Origin: Hyphomicrobiales bacterium
Lineage (GTDB): Bacteria > Pseudomonadota > Alphaproteobacteria > Rhizobiales > Beijerinckiaceae
DNA: 64,000 bases
NCBI GenBank assembly: GCA_027487245.1
Contig: JAIYDY010000022.1
Span: 1-64,000, forward strand
Direction of reading: 5' to 3'
In this document: piece by piece, positions 26,528 through 35,427 of the stretch
Layout of the letters: the number at the start of each line of letters is the position of its first letter
Numbering within the stretch: position 1 is the first letter of the stretch
Translations under genes and position numbers: made by a program
The notes under the pieces: generated by a model
The model's input: only the letters and a program-made list of their open reading frames with translations
Database searches by the model: none
What the model was told of the DNA's origin: nothing

Positions 26528-27733
26528 TCAGGCGATCCGCACCAGCGCCATCTTGCCGGCCTTCACCTGTTCGTAGCGGAACTTCACCTCGCTGATGTCG
26601 CCCAGATCGGTGAAGTCGCAAGGACCGGAGGCGCCGTCATAGTCGACCTTCTTGCCGGCCACGATGGCCTTCAGACCGTCGACGGCATTGTCGACCTTGT
26701 CGCCGCCGCCCTGGCTGACCTTGCGCACGTTGTCGCGGATGCCCTGGCCGGTGGCATCCTTGCCCTGCGCCATCGCCATCAGCGCCAAGTTGACGTGATC
26801 GTAGATCTGGCAGGCGAACGGATCGGGGCTGGCCTGCTTGGTCAGGTCAGCGACCTTCTTCCAGCCGGCCGAGCCTTCCTGTGGCGAGGGCAGCATGCCG
26901 TAGGCGCCTTCGGTCGCCTCAGGCTGGCCGACATTGTCGACGAGCTTCTGGTTGATCGAATAGCCCGGCCCGACCACCTTGCCCTTGTAGCCGGCGCGGA
27001 AGAGGTCACGCATCAGCACTGTGGTGTCGGTCAGGTAGCCGCCGACGAAGATGCAGTCGGCGTTGTAGCGCATGGCCTGATCGACCTCGGTGCGCAGGCT
27101 CGGCTTCTTGTCGTCGTAGATCAGCAGTTCGGTCGCGCCGCCCACCTTGTCGTAGGCAATCTTGAAATTGTTGAAGGTGGACTGGGTAAAGGGGGTCTGC
27201 GGCATCATGAAGAAGGCGCGCTTGCCGCCGGAGACCTCAAGGCAGAATTCGGCGAACTTGCGGCCCTGGAGGGTGGTGTTGGGCTGGGTGCGCACCAGCC
27301 AGCCATTGTGCGGCAGCTGGGTGATCGAATCGGCGCCCGAGACGGTGAACAGGAAGGTCTTGCTTTCCCAGCACAGCGGCGCCACCGCCGTGGTGACGGC
27401 AGAGGCCCAGGTGCCCATGATGGCGGTGACCTTGTCGACATCGATCAGCTTGCGGGCGGCGCGCACGCCGGCCTCGGCATTGGTCTGGTCGTCTTCGGAG
27501 ATGACCTGGATCTGGCGTCCGAGCACGCCGCCGGCGGCGTTGACCTCGTCCGCCACGGCCTTCACCACATTGGCCATGCCTGGGCCATACTGGCCGCCCG
27601 AACCGGTGAGCGGTGTCAGGGTGCCGATGCGGATCGGGCCGGCCTGCGCACGGACGATGGCGGGTGCGGCGAGCAGCGCGGTGCCGGCGGCTGCCCCTGC
27701 CAGAAGCTGGCGGCGATGGATGATCAGGCTCAT
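26528..27733 (-). CDS. Liv/Urt/FmdD-type periplasmic substrate-binding protein
   Basis: 401-residue type I periplasmic binding protein with a signal sequence (MSLIIHRRQLLAGAAAGTALLAAPAIVRA). The mature part begins IRIGTLTPLTGSGGQYG and contains RAARKLIDVDKVTAIMGTWAS and SINQKLVDN. The start is set at this ATG because the upstream in-frame stretch is a shadow of livF. It sits between livF and livH, an unusual middle position. The ligand is unknown; an amide is suggested by the formamidase gene of the same operon. Confidence 0.88.
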   Translation of the reverse strand: MSLIIHRRQLLAGAAAGTALLAAPAIVRAQAGPIRIGTLTPLTGSGGQYGPGMANVVKAVADEVNAAGGVLGRQIQVISEDDQTNAEAGVRAARKLIDVDKVTAIMGTWASAVTTAVAPLCWESKTFLFTVSGADSITQLPHNGWLVRTQPNTTLQGRKFAEFCLEVSGGKRAFFMMPQTPFTQSTFNNFKIAYDKVGGATELLIYDDKKPSLRTEVDQAMRYNADCIFVGGYLTDTTVLMRDLFRAGYKGKVVGPGYSINQKLVDNVGQPEATEGAYGMLPSPQEGSAGWKKVADLTKQASPDPFACQIYDHVNLALMAMAQGKDATGQGIRDNVRKVSQGGGDKVDNAVDGLKAIVAGKKVDYDGASGPCDFTDLGDISEVKFRYEQVKAGKMALVRIA

Positions 27734-27800
27734 GAATGTCTCTCCTGTTGGCTTGCGGTTGACGTCGTTGCAGTCGAAGTGGCGGAGGTCTGAAGGCTGG

Positions 27801-28595
27801 TCAGGGAAGACCCGGTGAAGCGGCGGCTGTCGCCCCCGCAGGCGGCGGTTTCGATGGTGGCGCGGCTCTGGCCTGTCCATGGCCCTTGCGCCCGCCCAGG
27901 AACAGGCGGCGGATATCCTCGTCGGCGATGATGGCGCTGGCCTCGCCCTCGCGCACCACCTGTCCGTCGACGAGCACATAGCCACGGTCGCAGACGCCGA
28001 GCGCCTCGATCGCGTTCTGCTCGACCATGATGATCGCGACGCCGTCGCTGGCAAGCCCCCGTATGCTGGCAAACAGTTCCGAAGCGGCCTTCGGGCTGAG
28101 CCCCGCGGTCGGCTCGTCGAGGGCCAGAACGCGCGGCTCGGCCATCAGGGCGATGCCCATGGCCAGCAACTGGCGCTGGCCACCGGACAGCATCCGGCCC
28201 AGCGCGCGCCGCCTCTCGGCCAGCAATGGCAGCCTTGCATAGACCGCCTCGCGCCGCTGCCGCACCTGCTTGGGGGTGGTGTAGGCCCCCATGGCGAGGT
28301 TCTCCTCGATGCTGAGAGCAGCGAAGACATTGCGCTCCTGCGGCACCAGAACGAGGCCCGCCGCCAGCACGGCCTGCGGGCTTGCCCCGGTCACATCCGC
28401 ACCGGCAACGCTGACCTTTCCGGCGCTGGCGCGCAGCAGGCCGGTGGCGAGCTTGAGCGCCGTGGATTTGCCCGCGCCATTGGGGCCGATGATGGCCACC
28501 ATCTCGCCGGCATCCGTCGTCATGGACACGCCCTTGACGATGTGATCGGCAGAGGCATAGCCGCCCACAAGACCCTCGATGGCCAGCACGCTCAT
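27801..28595 (-). CDS. livF: ABC ATP-binding protein LivF
   Basis: 264-residue ATPase: Walker A GPNGAGKSTALK, signature LSGGQRQLLAMG, Walker B VLALDEPTAGLSPK, switch IIMVEQNAIEAL. These are the LivF hallmarks. Its start overlaps the livG stop (ATGA). The Pro/Ala-rich C-terminal tail beyond about residue 240 is longer than in most LivF proteins. Confidence 0.92.
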   Translation of the reverse strand: MSVLAIEGLVGGYASADHIVKGVSMTTDAGEMVAIIGPNGAGKSTALKLATGLLRASAGKVSVAGADVTGASPQAVLAAGLVLVPQERNVFAALSIEENLAMGAYTTPKQVRQRREAVYARLPLLAERRRALGRMLSGGQRQLLAMGIALMAEPRVLALDEPTAGLSPKAASELFASIRGLASDGVAIIMVEQNAIEALGVCDRGYVLVDGQVVREGEASAIIADEDIRRLFLGGRKGHGQARAAPPSKPPPAGATAAASPGLP

Positions 28596-29404
28596 GCCGC
28601 CATCTCCACACGCACACCGAGATAGGCACGCTGGACCTCGGCATCCTCGCGCACGGCATCGAACGAGCCCTCCGCGAGCTTGCGGCCAAGGGCCAGGACA
28701 ATGACGTGATCGGCGACGCGGGAGACGAGGGCCATGTCGTGTTCGATCAGCAGCACCGTGCGCCCTTCGGCCACGATGGCGCGCAACTGGTCGCCGATCT
28801 CCTCCGCGAGGGTCGGATTGACGCCGGCCGCCGGCTCGTCGAACAGGATGAGGCGTGGCTCGGCCATCAGAGCCCGGCCGATTTCGAGCAGTTTCTTCTG
28901 GCCGCCGGACAGGGCGGTGACGCGGTTGTCGAGCAGATGATCGAGCCTGACGCGCCGCGCGACGGCCAGCGCCTTTTCGGCCAGAGCGGCCTCGTGGTCA
29001 CGGACGGCGCGGGCATCGCTGATCAGGCGAAGCAGGCTTTCGCCCGGCTGGCGCGGGCCATAGAGCATCAGGTGTTCGAACACGCTCATCTTCGGCAAGC
29101 CGCGCGCGATCTGGAAGGTGCGGACCAGCCCGAGGCGGTTGATCCTGTCCGGCGTTTCGCGCTCTAGCGGATGGCGCGCACCATCGGCGGCTGTTAGCGC
29201 GACGCGGCCGCTGTCGGCCCGCAGCAGCCCGGAGATGACGTTGAACAGCGTGGTCTTTCCGGCCCCATTCGGTCCGATCAGGGCCGTCAGCCGGCCCGGC
29301 ATGATGGTGAGGCTGGCACCGTCGAGCGCTTTCAGGCCGCCAAAGGCGAGGTGAACATCCTCGATGCTCAGGAGCGGCTGCGGCGAGGGCTGCGACACGG
29401 ACAT
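28592..29404 (-). CDS. livG: ABC ATP-binding protein LivG
   Basis: 270-residue ATPase: Walker [13 protein letters not shown], long insertion typical of LivG (NRLGLVRTFQIARGLPKMSVFEHLM), signature LSGGQKKLLEIG, Walker B LILFDEPAAGVNP, switch LLIEHDMALV. The ATG at 29404 is chosen over a TTG seven codons upstream. It follows the amidase gene by 81 bp in the same direction. Confidence 0.92.
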   Translation of the reverse strand: MSVSQPSPQPLLSIEDVHLAFGGLKALDGASLTIMPGRLTALIGPNGAGKTTLFNVISGLLRADSGRVALTAADGARHPLERETPDRINRLGLVRTFQIARGLPKMSVFEHLMLYGPRQPGESLLRLISDARAVRDHEAALAEKALAVARRVRLDHLLDNRVTALSGGQKKLLEIGRALMAEPRLILFDEPAAGVNPTLAEEIGDQLRAIVAEGRTVLLIEHDMALVSRVADHVIVLALGRKLAEGSFDAVREDAEVQRAYLGVRVEMAA

Positions 29405-29485
29405 CAGCCCAGTGTAGAAGTCCAAGTTGTCCGGTCAACTGGAAGATGATGCGCGCACGTCGCAGCAGCAGGGCCTGATGTCTGC

Positions 29486-30427
29486 TCAAATCTTTGGCAG
29501 GACGGATTTCGGCATCATGCCATGGATGCCTTTCGCGCCATTGACCGTCTGGGTCACGTGGAAATCGGCGATCAGACTGCACAACGAATAGGCATCTTCG
29601 GACGACAACCCGTGGCGTTCGCCGAGCCAGCCGATCAAGTCCTTCAGCGCGATGTCCATGGCCCGGTCGAGCGAGGGGTCAAAGCCCATGCTGATCAGGT
29701 GGCTGGGTGTCTCGGCACGCGGCATGGCCAGCTTCATGTCCTTGCGCACGACAAGTTCGAAAGTGCCGGTCAGCGCCGTTTCGAGCGCGGTCAGGCAAAC
29801 CTCGCCATCGCCCTGCACGCCATGGCCATCGCCGCAGGAGAACATCGCACCGGGCACATGGACCGGCAGGTAGAGCGTGCTGCCGGCAACCAGTTCCTTG
29901 TTGTCGATGTTGCCGCCATGGGCACGCGGGATGACCGAGGTGATGCGGCCCCATGATGGAGGCGGCGCCACGCCCATGACGCCGAAGAACGGCTTCATGG
30001 GCAGCGTCACGCCGAAGGGAAGCGTGCAGGTCATGGCCTTTCGGTCGATCGGGATGATCAGCAGGCGCTCATCCGGGTAGCTGTCAGGCAAGGTTCCGCC
30101 CAGCGGCCTGATCAGGTTGAAGCCCCAATCCTGCCGGAGCGTGACCTCGCGGATGCGGACTTCCAGGACATCGCCCGGCATCGCGCCTGCCACGGCCACC
30201 GGCCCGGTGAGGATGTGCGCTGCCGGATAGGATTCGGCCTGCTCGCGCACGGCTTTCAGTTCAGGCGGGGTATAGCCCGGTGCCATGGCAATCATCGGCA
30301 CGGTGCCCGTCAGCGTGTCGATCGTGATCGTGTCGCCGCTGGCAATGGTGACCTGCGCCGGGCGCGTCGCATCGAAGAAGCCGTTGTGGCAGGTGGCCGG
30401 GGTCGATGTCAGATGGACGTGGGGCAT
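29486..30427 (-). CDS. Acetamidase/formamidase family protein
   Basis: Hydrolyses short amides to acid and ammonia (FmdA_AmdA family); cytoplasmic. 313 residues starting MPHVHLTSTPATCHNGFF. Family stretches: GAMPGDVLEVRI, IPIDRK, HGGNIDNKELVAGSTLYLPV, SCGDGHGVQGDGEVCLTALE. The start is chosen because the frame upstream has no family similarity and the divergent promoter lies there. It leads the liv-type operon, suggesting that the transporter brings in the amide it hydrolyses. Confidence 0.9.
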   Translation of the reverse strand: MPHVHLTSTPATCHNGFFDATRPAQVTIASGDTITIDTLTGTVPMIAMAPGYTPPELKAVREQAESYPAAHILTGPVAVAGAMPGDVLEVRIREVTLRQDWGFNLIRPLGGTLPDSYPDERLLIIPIDRKAMTCTLPFGVTLPMKPFFGVMGVAPPPSWGRITSVIPRAHGGNIDNKELVAGSTLYLPVHVPGAMFSCGDGHGVQGDGEVCLTALETALTGTFELVVRKDMKLAMPRAETPSHLISMGFDPSLDRAMDIALKDLIGWLGERHGLSSEDAYSLCSLIADFHVTQTVNGAKGIHGMMPKSVLPKI

Positions 30428-30609
30428 GGTCTGCTTTCGAGAAGGCTGCCGCCGTTGATGGGCGGAGTGAGGCAGGATCGGCATGCATGGCCCATGCCGT
30501 GACAAGGCACCGGTCAGGACGATGGCATGGACATTGCCGGAAGGAACGCAGGCCGTATCATGGCTGACGCCGTCCCTCTCTTCCCGCAAAGTCACATCAG
30601 GACAAGACC

Positions 30610-31017
30610 ATGGACAATACGCCGATGCCCGAGATCGACATTCCCGCCGTGAAGGCCGAGGTCGAGGCGGCCTTCGCGCTCTACGAGACCGCGCTGGTCA
30701 GCAACGATGTCGAGACGCTCGACGGACTGTTCCATGACGATGCCCGCACGATCCGCTATGGCGGCGGCGAAAATCTCTATGGCCATGCCGAGATTGCCGC
30801 CTTCCGTGCCGGGCGCTCGCCGGCGGGGCTCGAACGGACGCTTGAACGCACGGTGATCACCACCTACGGACATGACTTCGCGACGGCCTGCACCCTGTTC
30901 CGCCGGGCCTCGCTGGCAGGCAAGGTCGGGCGGCAAAGCCAGACCTGGGTGCGCACGGCGCAGGGCTGGCGGGTGGTCGCCGCCCATGTCAGCATCATCC
31001 CCGATCCAGCAGCGTGA
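30610..31017 (+). CDS. AtzH/HpxZ-like (DUF3225) NTF2-fold protein
   Basis: 135-residue small protein with the pattern of the AtzH/HpxZ family: [72 protein letters not shown]. In cyanuric-acid and oxalurate pathways these proteins accompany the amidase AtzE/HpxX-Y. Here it is divergent from an unrelated formamidase, with 182 bp between them. AGGA lies at a good distance from the ATG. Role inferred only: accessory to amide or ureide hydrolysis. Confidence 0.8.
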   Translation: MDNTPMPEIDIPAVKAEVEAAFALYETALVSNDVETLDGLFHDDARTIRYGGGENLYGHAEIAAFRAGRSPAGLERTLERTVITTYGHDFATACTLFRRASLAGKVGRQSQTWVRTAQGWRVVAAHVSIIPDPAA

Positions 31018-31063
31018 AGGCAGCCGGAGTGACGGAGCGGGCCGGCGAGGCAGGCTGGCGGGC

Positions 31064-31495
31064 TCAGCCCCTGTCGAGAACCTCAAGGTCGGCGGCGCTC
31101 ATTGCCATGGGGATGCCGGAGCGGACGAGTTCGGCAAAGCCCTCGTTCGGCACCATGATGGTGAGGCAGTAGAGTTTCGCCGCGCCGGTGTTCTCGACAA
31201 TGTGGTCATGCCCGGGCCTGACGAGGAACGAGTCGCCGGTGCGGATCTTGTGCGTCAGTCCCCCGCAATGGGACACGCCCTCCCCCTTCAGCACGAAGAA
31301 CATCTCATGGGCATGACCGTGGTGATGCAGCGGTGTCGCGCCGCCCGGTTCAAACACCTCGATGAAGGCGTTGAAGGGCACCTTGTCGCGGATCGGATCG
31401 CAGATCATCGCCATGTAGTTGCCGTCCGAGGCCTTGATGCGAAAGGTCTCGTAGTCGGCGGGTGTGCGGACGATGACGGGGTCTGGCGTTTCCAT
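31064..31495 (-). CDS. Cupin-domain protein
   Basis: 143-residue single-domain cupin. Metal-binding motif 1 is PLHHHGHAHEMFFVLKGEG and motif 2 PGHDHIVENTG, so a metal site is intact. No signal peptide. The ATG at 31495 has GGAG upstream and is preferred over a TTG 15 bp before. It lies 98 bp downstream of the ABC permease in the same direction, so probably the last gene of that operon. Function unknown; substrate isomerase or dioxygenase roles are possible. Confidence 0.82.
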   Translation of the reverse strand: METPDPVIVRTPADYETFRIKASDGNYMAMICDPIRDKVPFNAFIEVFEPGGATPLHHHGHAHEMFFVLKGEGVSHCGGLTHKIRTGDSFLVRPGHDHIVENTGAAKLYCLTIMVPNEGFAELVRSGIPMAMSAADLEVLDRG

Positions 31496-31593
31496 GAAGA
31501 TGCTCCGCAAGGATTGGACGTGAAGGGTTCAGTCAGGACAGGGCAAGCACGGGATGTGCCAGCCCTGCGGCGGACAAGGGCCGGGTGTGGACC

Positions 31594-33327
31594 TCAGCGA
31601 GCGTGCATCCGGTCGAGCCTCACCAGCCGTCCCAGCGCCACCAGGGCCAGTACCGTGGCGATGATGAGCAGCGTCGACACGGCGTGCACCGTCGGCTCCA
31701 GGCTGAAGCTGGCTTCGGCATAGATGCGCACCGGCAATGTCGTCATGCGCGCCGTGGTGAGGAAGCTGGTGACGGTGACTTCGCCGAAGGAGAGCAGGAA
31801 ACTCATGATGCCTGCGGCCACCAGCCCCGGTGCAAGAGATGGCAGGACCACCAGCACGAAGCGGCGGACCGGGCCGGCGCCGAGGCTGGCTGCGGCGTTC
31901 TCCAGTGCCTGATCGAGTTGCTCGACGGAGGCATGCAGCAAGGCGATGCTGAACGGCAGAACGAGGACCACATGCACCGCCATCAGCCCGAAGAATGGCG
32001 GCACGGCTGTATAGGTCTGCAAGAGCCGCAGCATGCCGACCCCGATGGCGACGTGCGGCAGGGACAGCGGCAGCGTCCAGAACGCGGCCAGCACGCCAAG
32101 GCCGGGGAACTTCCAGCGCGCCAGCGCGAAGGCCGCCGGCAAGGCCAGCGTGATTGCGACGAAGGCTGTCGCCGCCGCCAGCTGCACCGACACCCAGAAA
32201 GCAGGGGCATAGGCCCCGCCGAAGATGGCACGCTCATACCACTTCCAGGTGAAGGCCCTGAACCCCGCGACGGTGGCCTGCGGCACATCGTTGAAGCTCT
32301 GGATGCAGACCAGCACCAGCGGCAGCAGCAGCAAAAGCAAGGCACCGGCGAGCAGGATGCGGCCGAGCACGGGGGCCACCACTTCGAGCAGGCGCATCAG
32401 CCAGACCGGCAGCGAGGCGGCGGCCTTCGGTGTGCCGGACAGCCAGGGCGTGAGCTTGCGTGCGACCACGAAGATCAGCACGGCAAAGCCGATGCCTGCG
32501 GCGGTCATCAGCAGCGCCAGCGCCGAGGCCAGCGGTGCATTGAGATTCTGGAGCGCCTCCTGCCAGACCAGCATGCCGGTGGTCCAGACCTTCTTGCCGC
32601 CGAGCAGCGTGGCCGAGACATAGGCCGTCGATGACATCAGGAAGACGATGACGATGCCGGCGCGCAGGCCGGGCAGCGACAGCGGCAGATCGACCAGAAA
32701 GGTGCTGGCGGTGCGCGAGGCCCCGAGGCTGGTCGCTGCCTCGTGCACCCGTGGCGGAATGCCCTGCAGCACGTCGTAGAGCGCGAGCACGAGGAAGGGC
32801 ATGAACACCTGCGCCAGCGCCAGCGCGACTGCCCCATGGGTGTAGAGCATGGTCCGGAATGGCGCGATGCCGACCAGGCCGAGGACCTGGTTGACCAGCC
32901 CGTCAGGGGCCAGCAGCAGCACCATCCCCAGCGAGCGCACCACGACGTTGGTAAGCAGCGGAATGAGGATGACGGCAAAGGCCAGTGGCCGCCACTTCAC
33001 CGGCAACCGCGCCAGCCAGAGGGCGAGCGGATAGCCCAGGATGACGGTCAGGGCCGTGACGCCGATGCCGAGCAGGATCGTCTCGACGAGGACACGCAGA
33101 TAAAAGCCGTCGCCAAGGATCGTGGAGAACTGCGCCGGACTGGGTCTTTGCAGGAGATCGCCGAACGGATCGGGAAACTCGTGCATGGACAGCAGCACCA
33201 CCACGGCCAGCGGCGCGGCAAAGGTCAGCGCCAGCCAGAGCGTGGCTGGCGCTGCGAGGGCAGGCCCGAAGAACCGGGAGAGAAAGCTGGTCAACCAGCA
33301 ATCTCGCGGTTGAAGCGGCTCGACCAT
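31594..33327 (-). CDS. ABC transporter permease, two fused PotB/PotC-like domains
   Basis: 577-residue membrane protein. The first half resembles PotB (YPLALWLARLP, LLTNVVVRSLGMVLLLA, EAATSLGASRTASTFLVDLP); the second resembles PotC (FALARWKFPG, ENAAASLGAGPVRRFVLVVLP, LSFGEVTVTSFLT). About 12 membrane segments. The ATG at 33327 would overlap the binding-protein gene by 37 bp; a TTG at 33294 overlaps its TGA stop (TTGA) in the way other genes here overlap, and may be the real start. Polyamine-type importer with the next two genes. Confidence 0.88.
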   Translation of the reverse strand: MVEPLQPRDCWLTSFLSRFFGPALAAPATLWLALTFAAPLAVVVLLSMHEFPDPFGDLLQRPSPAQFSTILGDGFYLRVLVETILLGIGVTALTVILGYPLALWLARLPVKWRPLAFAVILIPLLTNVVVRSLGMVLLLAPDGLVNQVLGLVGIAPFRTMLYTHGAVALALAQVFMPFLVLALYDVLQGIPPRVHEAATSLGASRTASTFLVDLPLSLPGLRAGIVIVFLMSSTAYVSATLLGGKKVWTTGMLVWQEALQNLNAPLASALALLMTAAGIGFAVLIFVVARKLTPWLSGTPKAAASLPVWLMRLLEVVAPVLGRILLAGALLLLLLPLVLVCIQSFNDVPQATVAGFRAFTWKWYERAIFGGAYAPAFWVSVQLAAATAFVAITLALPAAFALARWKFPGLGVLAAFWTLPLSLPHVAIGVGMLRLLQTYTAVPPFFGLMAVHVVLVLPFSIALLHASVEQLDQALENAAASLGAGPVRRFVLVVLPSLAPGLVAAGIMSFLLSFGEVTVTSFLTTARMTTLPVRIYAEASFSLEPTVHAVSTLLIIATVLALVALGRLVRLDRMHAR

Positions 33328-34334
33328 TGCGGCTGGCTGCGGATGACATTGTCCCAGTCAAAATCGACCAGTTTCTCGACATCGGGCCCCATCACAAGCT
33401 TGGGCCTGAGGTCAGCCGGAACCACGAGGTTCTTGACCGTAGGCGAATAGTAGATCTGCTTGGCGTAGGCCATCATGCAGGGCTCGCTGAGGTGGAAGTT
33501 GATCCACTCCTCGGCCAGCTTCTGGTTCCGGGTGCCGGCGGTGATGCAAGCCACGTTCATGGCGATGGCCTGGCCCTCAACCGGGTTGGCGATCTCGATG
33601 TTCGGGTTGCGGGTCTCTGCATAGAAGCGGGTGAAGCTTCCGAACTCGATGGAGATGTCGGCGACGCCCTGATCGAACATGCCGTAGAGCTGGTCCTGGC
33701 TGCCCTGGATTGCGGCAAAGGGCTTCAGTTCGCGGATCTTGCCAAAGGCGGCATCGATGTTCTTCTCGTCGCCGCCCCAGACCTTTGCTGCCATCAGCAG
33801 GCCGGCCGTGCCTTGTGCGCCGGGATAGGATGGCCAGGCGACGCGGCCCTTCCATTCCGGATTCCAGATATCCTTCCACGAGGTCACCGGCTTCGAGGCC
33901 TTGCGCTTGTCATAGACGATGGTGACGGGGTTGAAGGCCACGCCATAGCCGCCAAGCTTGGCGACGTCGTGGAGGTTGGCGAAGTTCGGCACGGCGGCTG
34001 TCGGGGCCTGCGTGACACCGTCCTTCACGGCCTGCCGGCTTTCGAAGATGTTGAGATAAAGCACGTCGAAGCTTGGACGCCCGCGCTCCGAATAGGCCCT
34101 GGCGCGGCGCTCGGGCGTGCCGCCGAGGACGTAGGAGACCTTGCAGCCGTACTTCTCGACCAGCGGCTTCTCGCAGAACTCGCGCACGATGCGCTCCTGT
34201 GCTCCGCCCCAGACGCCGACGACGAGTTCGTCGCCGGGCTTGGGCTGGGCAATGGCTGTGGTGACGAAATGGACAGGGGCCACGGCACCGGCGCCGAGCA
34301 CGAGCTTGCCGAATGTGCGTCTGGAGATGGTCAT
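33291..34334 (-). CDS. ABC transporter substrate-binding protein (PotD-like, SBP_bac_8 type)
   Basis: 347-residue periplasmic protein with a Tat-like signal (MTISRRTFGKLVLGAG...TTAIAQ). Recognisable parts: ELVVGVWGGAQERIVREFCEKP, FDVLYLNIFESRQAVKDG, WKDIWNPEWKGRVAWPS. Such proteins bind polyamines or related small cations, but close relatives take up many other ligands. The start is chosen for its signal and AGGA upstream. Between the ATPase and permease genes in one operon headed by a creatininase-family enzyme. Confidence 0.88.
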   Translation of the reverse strand: MTISRRTFGKLVLGAGAVAPVHFVTTAIAQPKPGDELVVGVWGGAQERIVREFCEKPLVEKYGCKVSYVLGGTPERRARAYSERGRPSFDVLYLNIFESRQAVKDGVTQAPTAAVPNFANLHDVAKLGGYGVAFNPVTIVYDKRKASKPVTSWKDIWNPEWKGRVAWPSYPGAQGTAGLLMAAKVWGGDEKNIDAAFGKIRELKPFAAIQGSQDQLYGMFDQGVADISIEFGSFTRFYAETRNPNIEIANPVEGQAIAMNVACITAGTRNQKLAEEWINFHLSEPCMMAYAKQIYYSPTVKNLVVPADLRPKLVMGPDVEKLVDFDWDNVIRSQPQWSSRFNREIAG

Positions 34335-34374
34335 CGGAGAGATCCTTCTGGGTGACTGGGTTGGCAAAACGGGT

Positions 34375-35427
34375 TCAGGCGGAAATGAAGCTCATGCCGC
34401 CCGGCAGGGCATTGATGCGGCAGGTGCTGCCGAGGGGCGGCGGCGGGGTCTCGGAGGGGCTGAGCACGCGCACCCGCCCGGCCTCGGTCTCGACATCGAC
34501 CTCGAAGACATCACCGAGATAGGCTGCGCTGGTCAGCACGCCGCCAAGTGCCAGCGGCCCGGCCTGGACATCGGACAGCCGCAGGCGGGCGGCGCGCAGC
34601 ACGATGGCTGAGGCTCCGGCCGGCGCATCCGTGCAGGTCAGGCCCGGCGCAGTGAACAGGCCCGCCTCGGTGCGTCCCTCGATCAGGGTACGTGCGCCAA
34701 GGAAGGCGGCGGTGAACGGATGGGACGGATGATCGCACAGGGCCATCGGCGTTCCGACCTCGACCAGCTTGCCATGATCCATCACGCAGACCCGGTCGGA
34801 CATGGCCAGCGCCTCTTCCTGGTCATGGGTGACGAACAGGGTCGTGATCGACAGCCGCTGCTGGAGCTGGCGGATCTCGCTGCGCATCTCGGCCCTCAGA
34901 TGGGCATCGAGATTGGACAAGGGCTCATCCAGCAACAGGACACTCGGCTCGATCACCAGCGCGCGGGCCAGGGCGACGCGCTGCTGCTGGCCGCCTGAAA
35001 GCTGCGAGGGATAGCGCTCCGACAGCCGCGACAGTGCCACGAGGTCCAGCGCGGCTGCGGCTTTTTCCAGCCGCTCGCGGGTGGCCATGCCGCGCATGCG
35101 CAAGCCGAAGGCGACGTTCTCGATCACCGTGAGATGGGGGAACAGGGCATAGGACTGGAACACGACGCCCATCTTGCGCTTGTGCGCCGGCTGGCGGGTG
35201 ATGTCCTGGCCAGCGAGCGTGATGCGCCCGCCGCTGGGGGCGATGAAGCCGGCCACCATGCGCAGGGTCGTGGTCTTGCCGCAGCCCGACGGGCCGAGCA
35301 GCGCCACCAGTTCGCCGCGCCCCACCGAAAGCCTGACGCCATCCACGGCCCGCATCGTGCCATAGGTGGCGGACAGATCATCGAGCACCAGATGAGCCGG
35401 TGCGGCGATTTCCGTGCCGGACGTCAT
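34375..35427 (-). CDS. ABC transporter ATP-binding protein (PotA-like)
   Basis: 350-residue ATPase: Walker A LLGPSGCGKTTTLR, Q-loop VFQSYALFPHLT, signature [14 protein letters not shown], Walker B LLLDEPLSNLD, switch FVTHDQEEAL, then a C-terminal TOBE domain. The ATG at 35427 overlaps the creatininase-like gene's stop (ATGA), ruling out a longer frame. Powers the PotD-like importer. Confidence 0.92.
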   Translation of the reverse strand: MTSGTEIAAPAHLVLDDLSATYGTMRAVDGVRLSVGRGELVALLGPSGCGKTTTLRMVAGFIAPSGGRITLAGQDITRQPAHKRKMGVVFQSYALFPHLTVIENVAFGLRMRGMATRERLEKAAAALDLVALSRLSERYPSQLSGGQQQRVALARALVIEPSVLLLDEPLSNLDAHLRAEMRSEIRQLQQRLSITTLFVTHDQEEALAMSDRVCVMDHGKLVEVGTPMALCDHPSHPFTAAFLGARTLIEGRTEAGLFTAPGLTCTDAPAGASAIVLRAARLRLSDVQAGPLALGGVLTSAAYLGDVFEVDVETEAGRVRVLSPSETPPPPLGSTCRINALPGGMSFISA

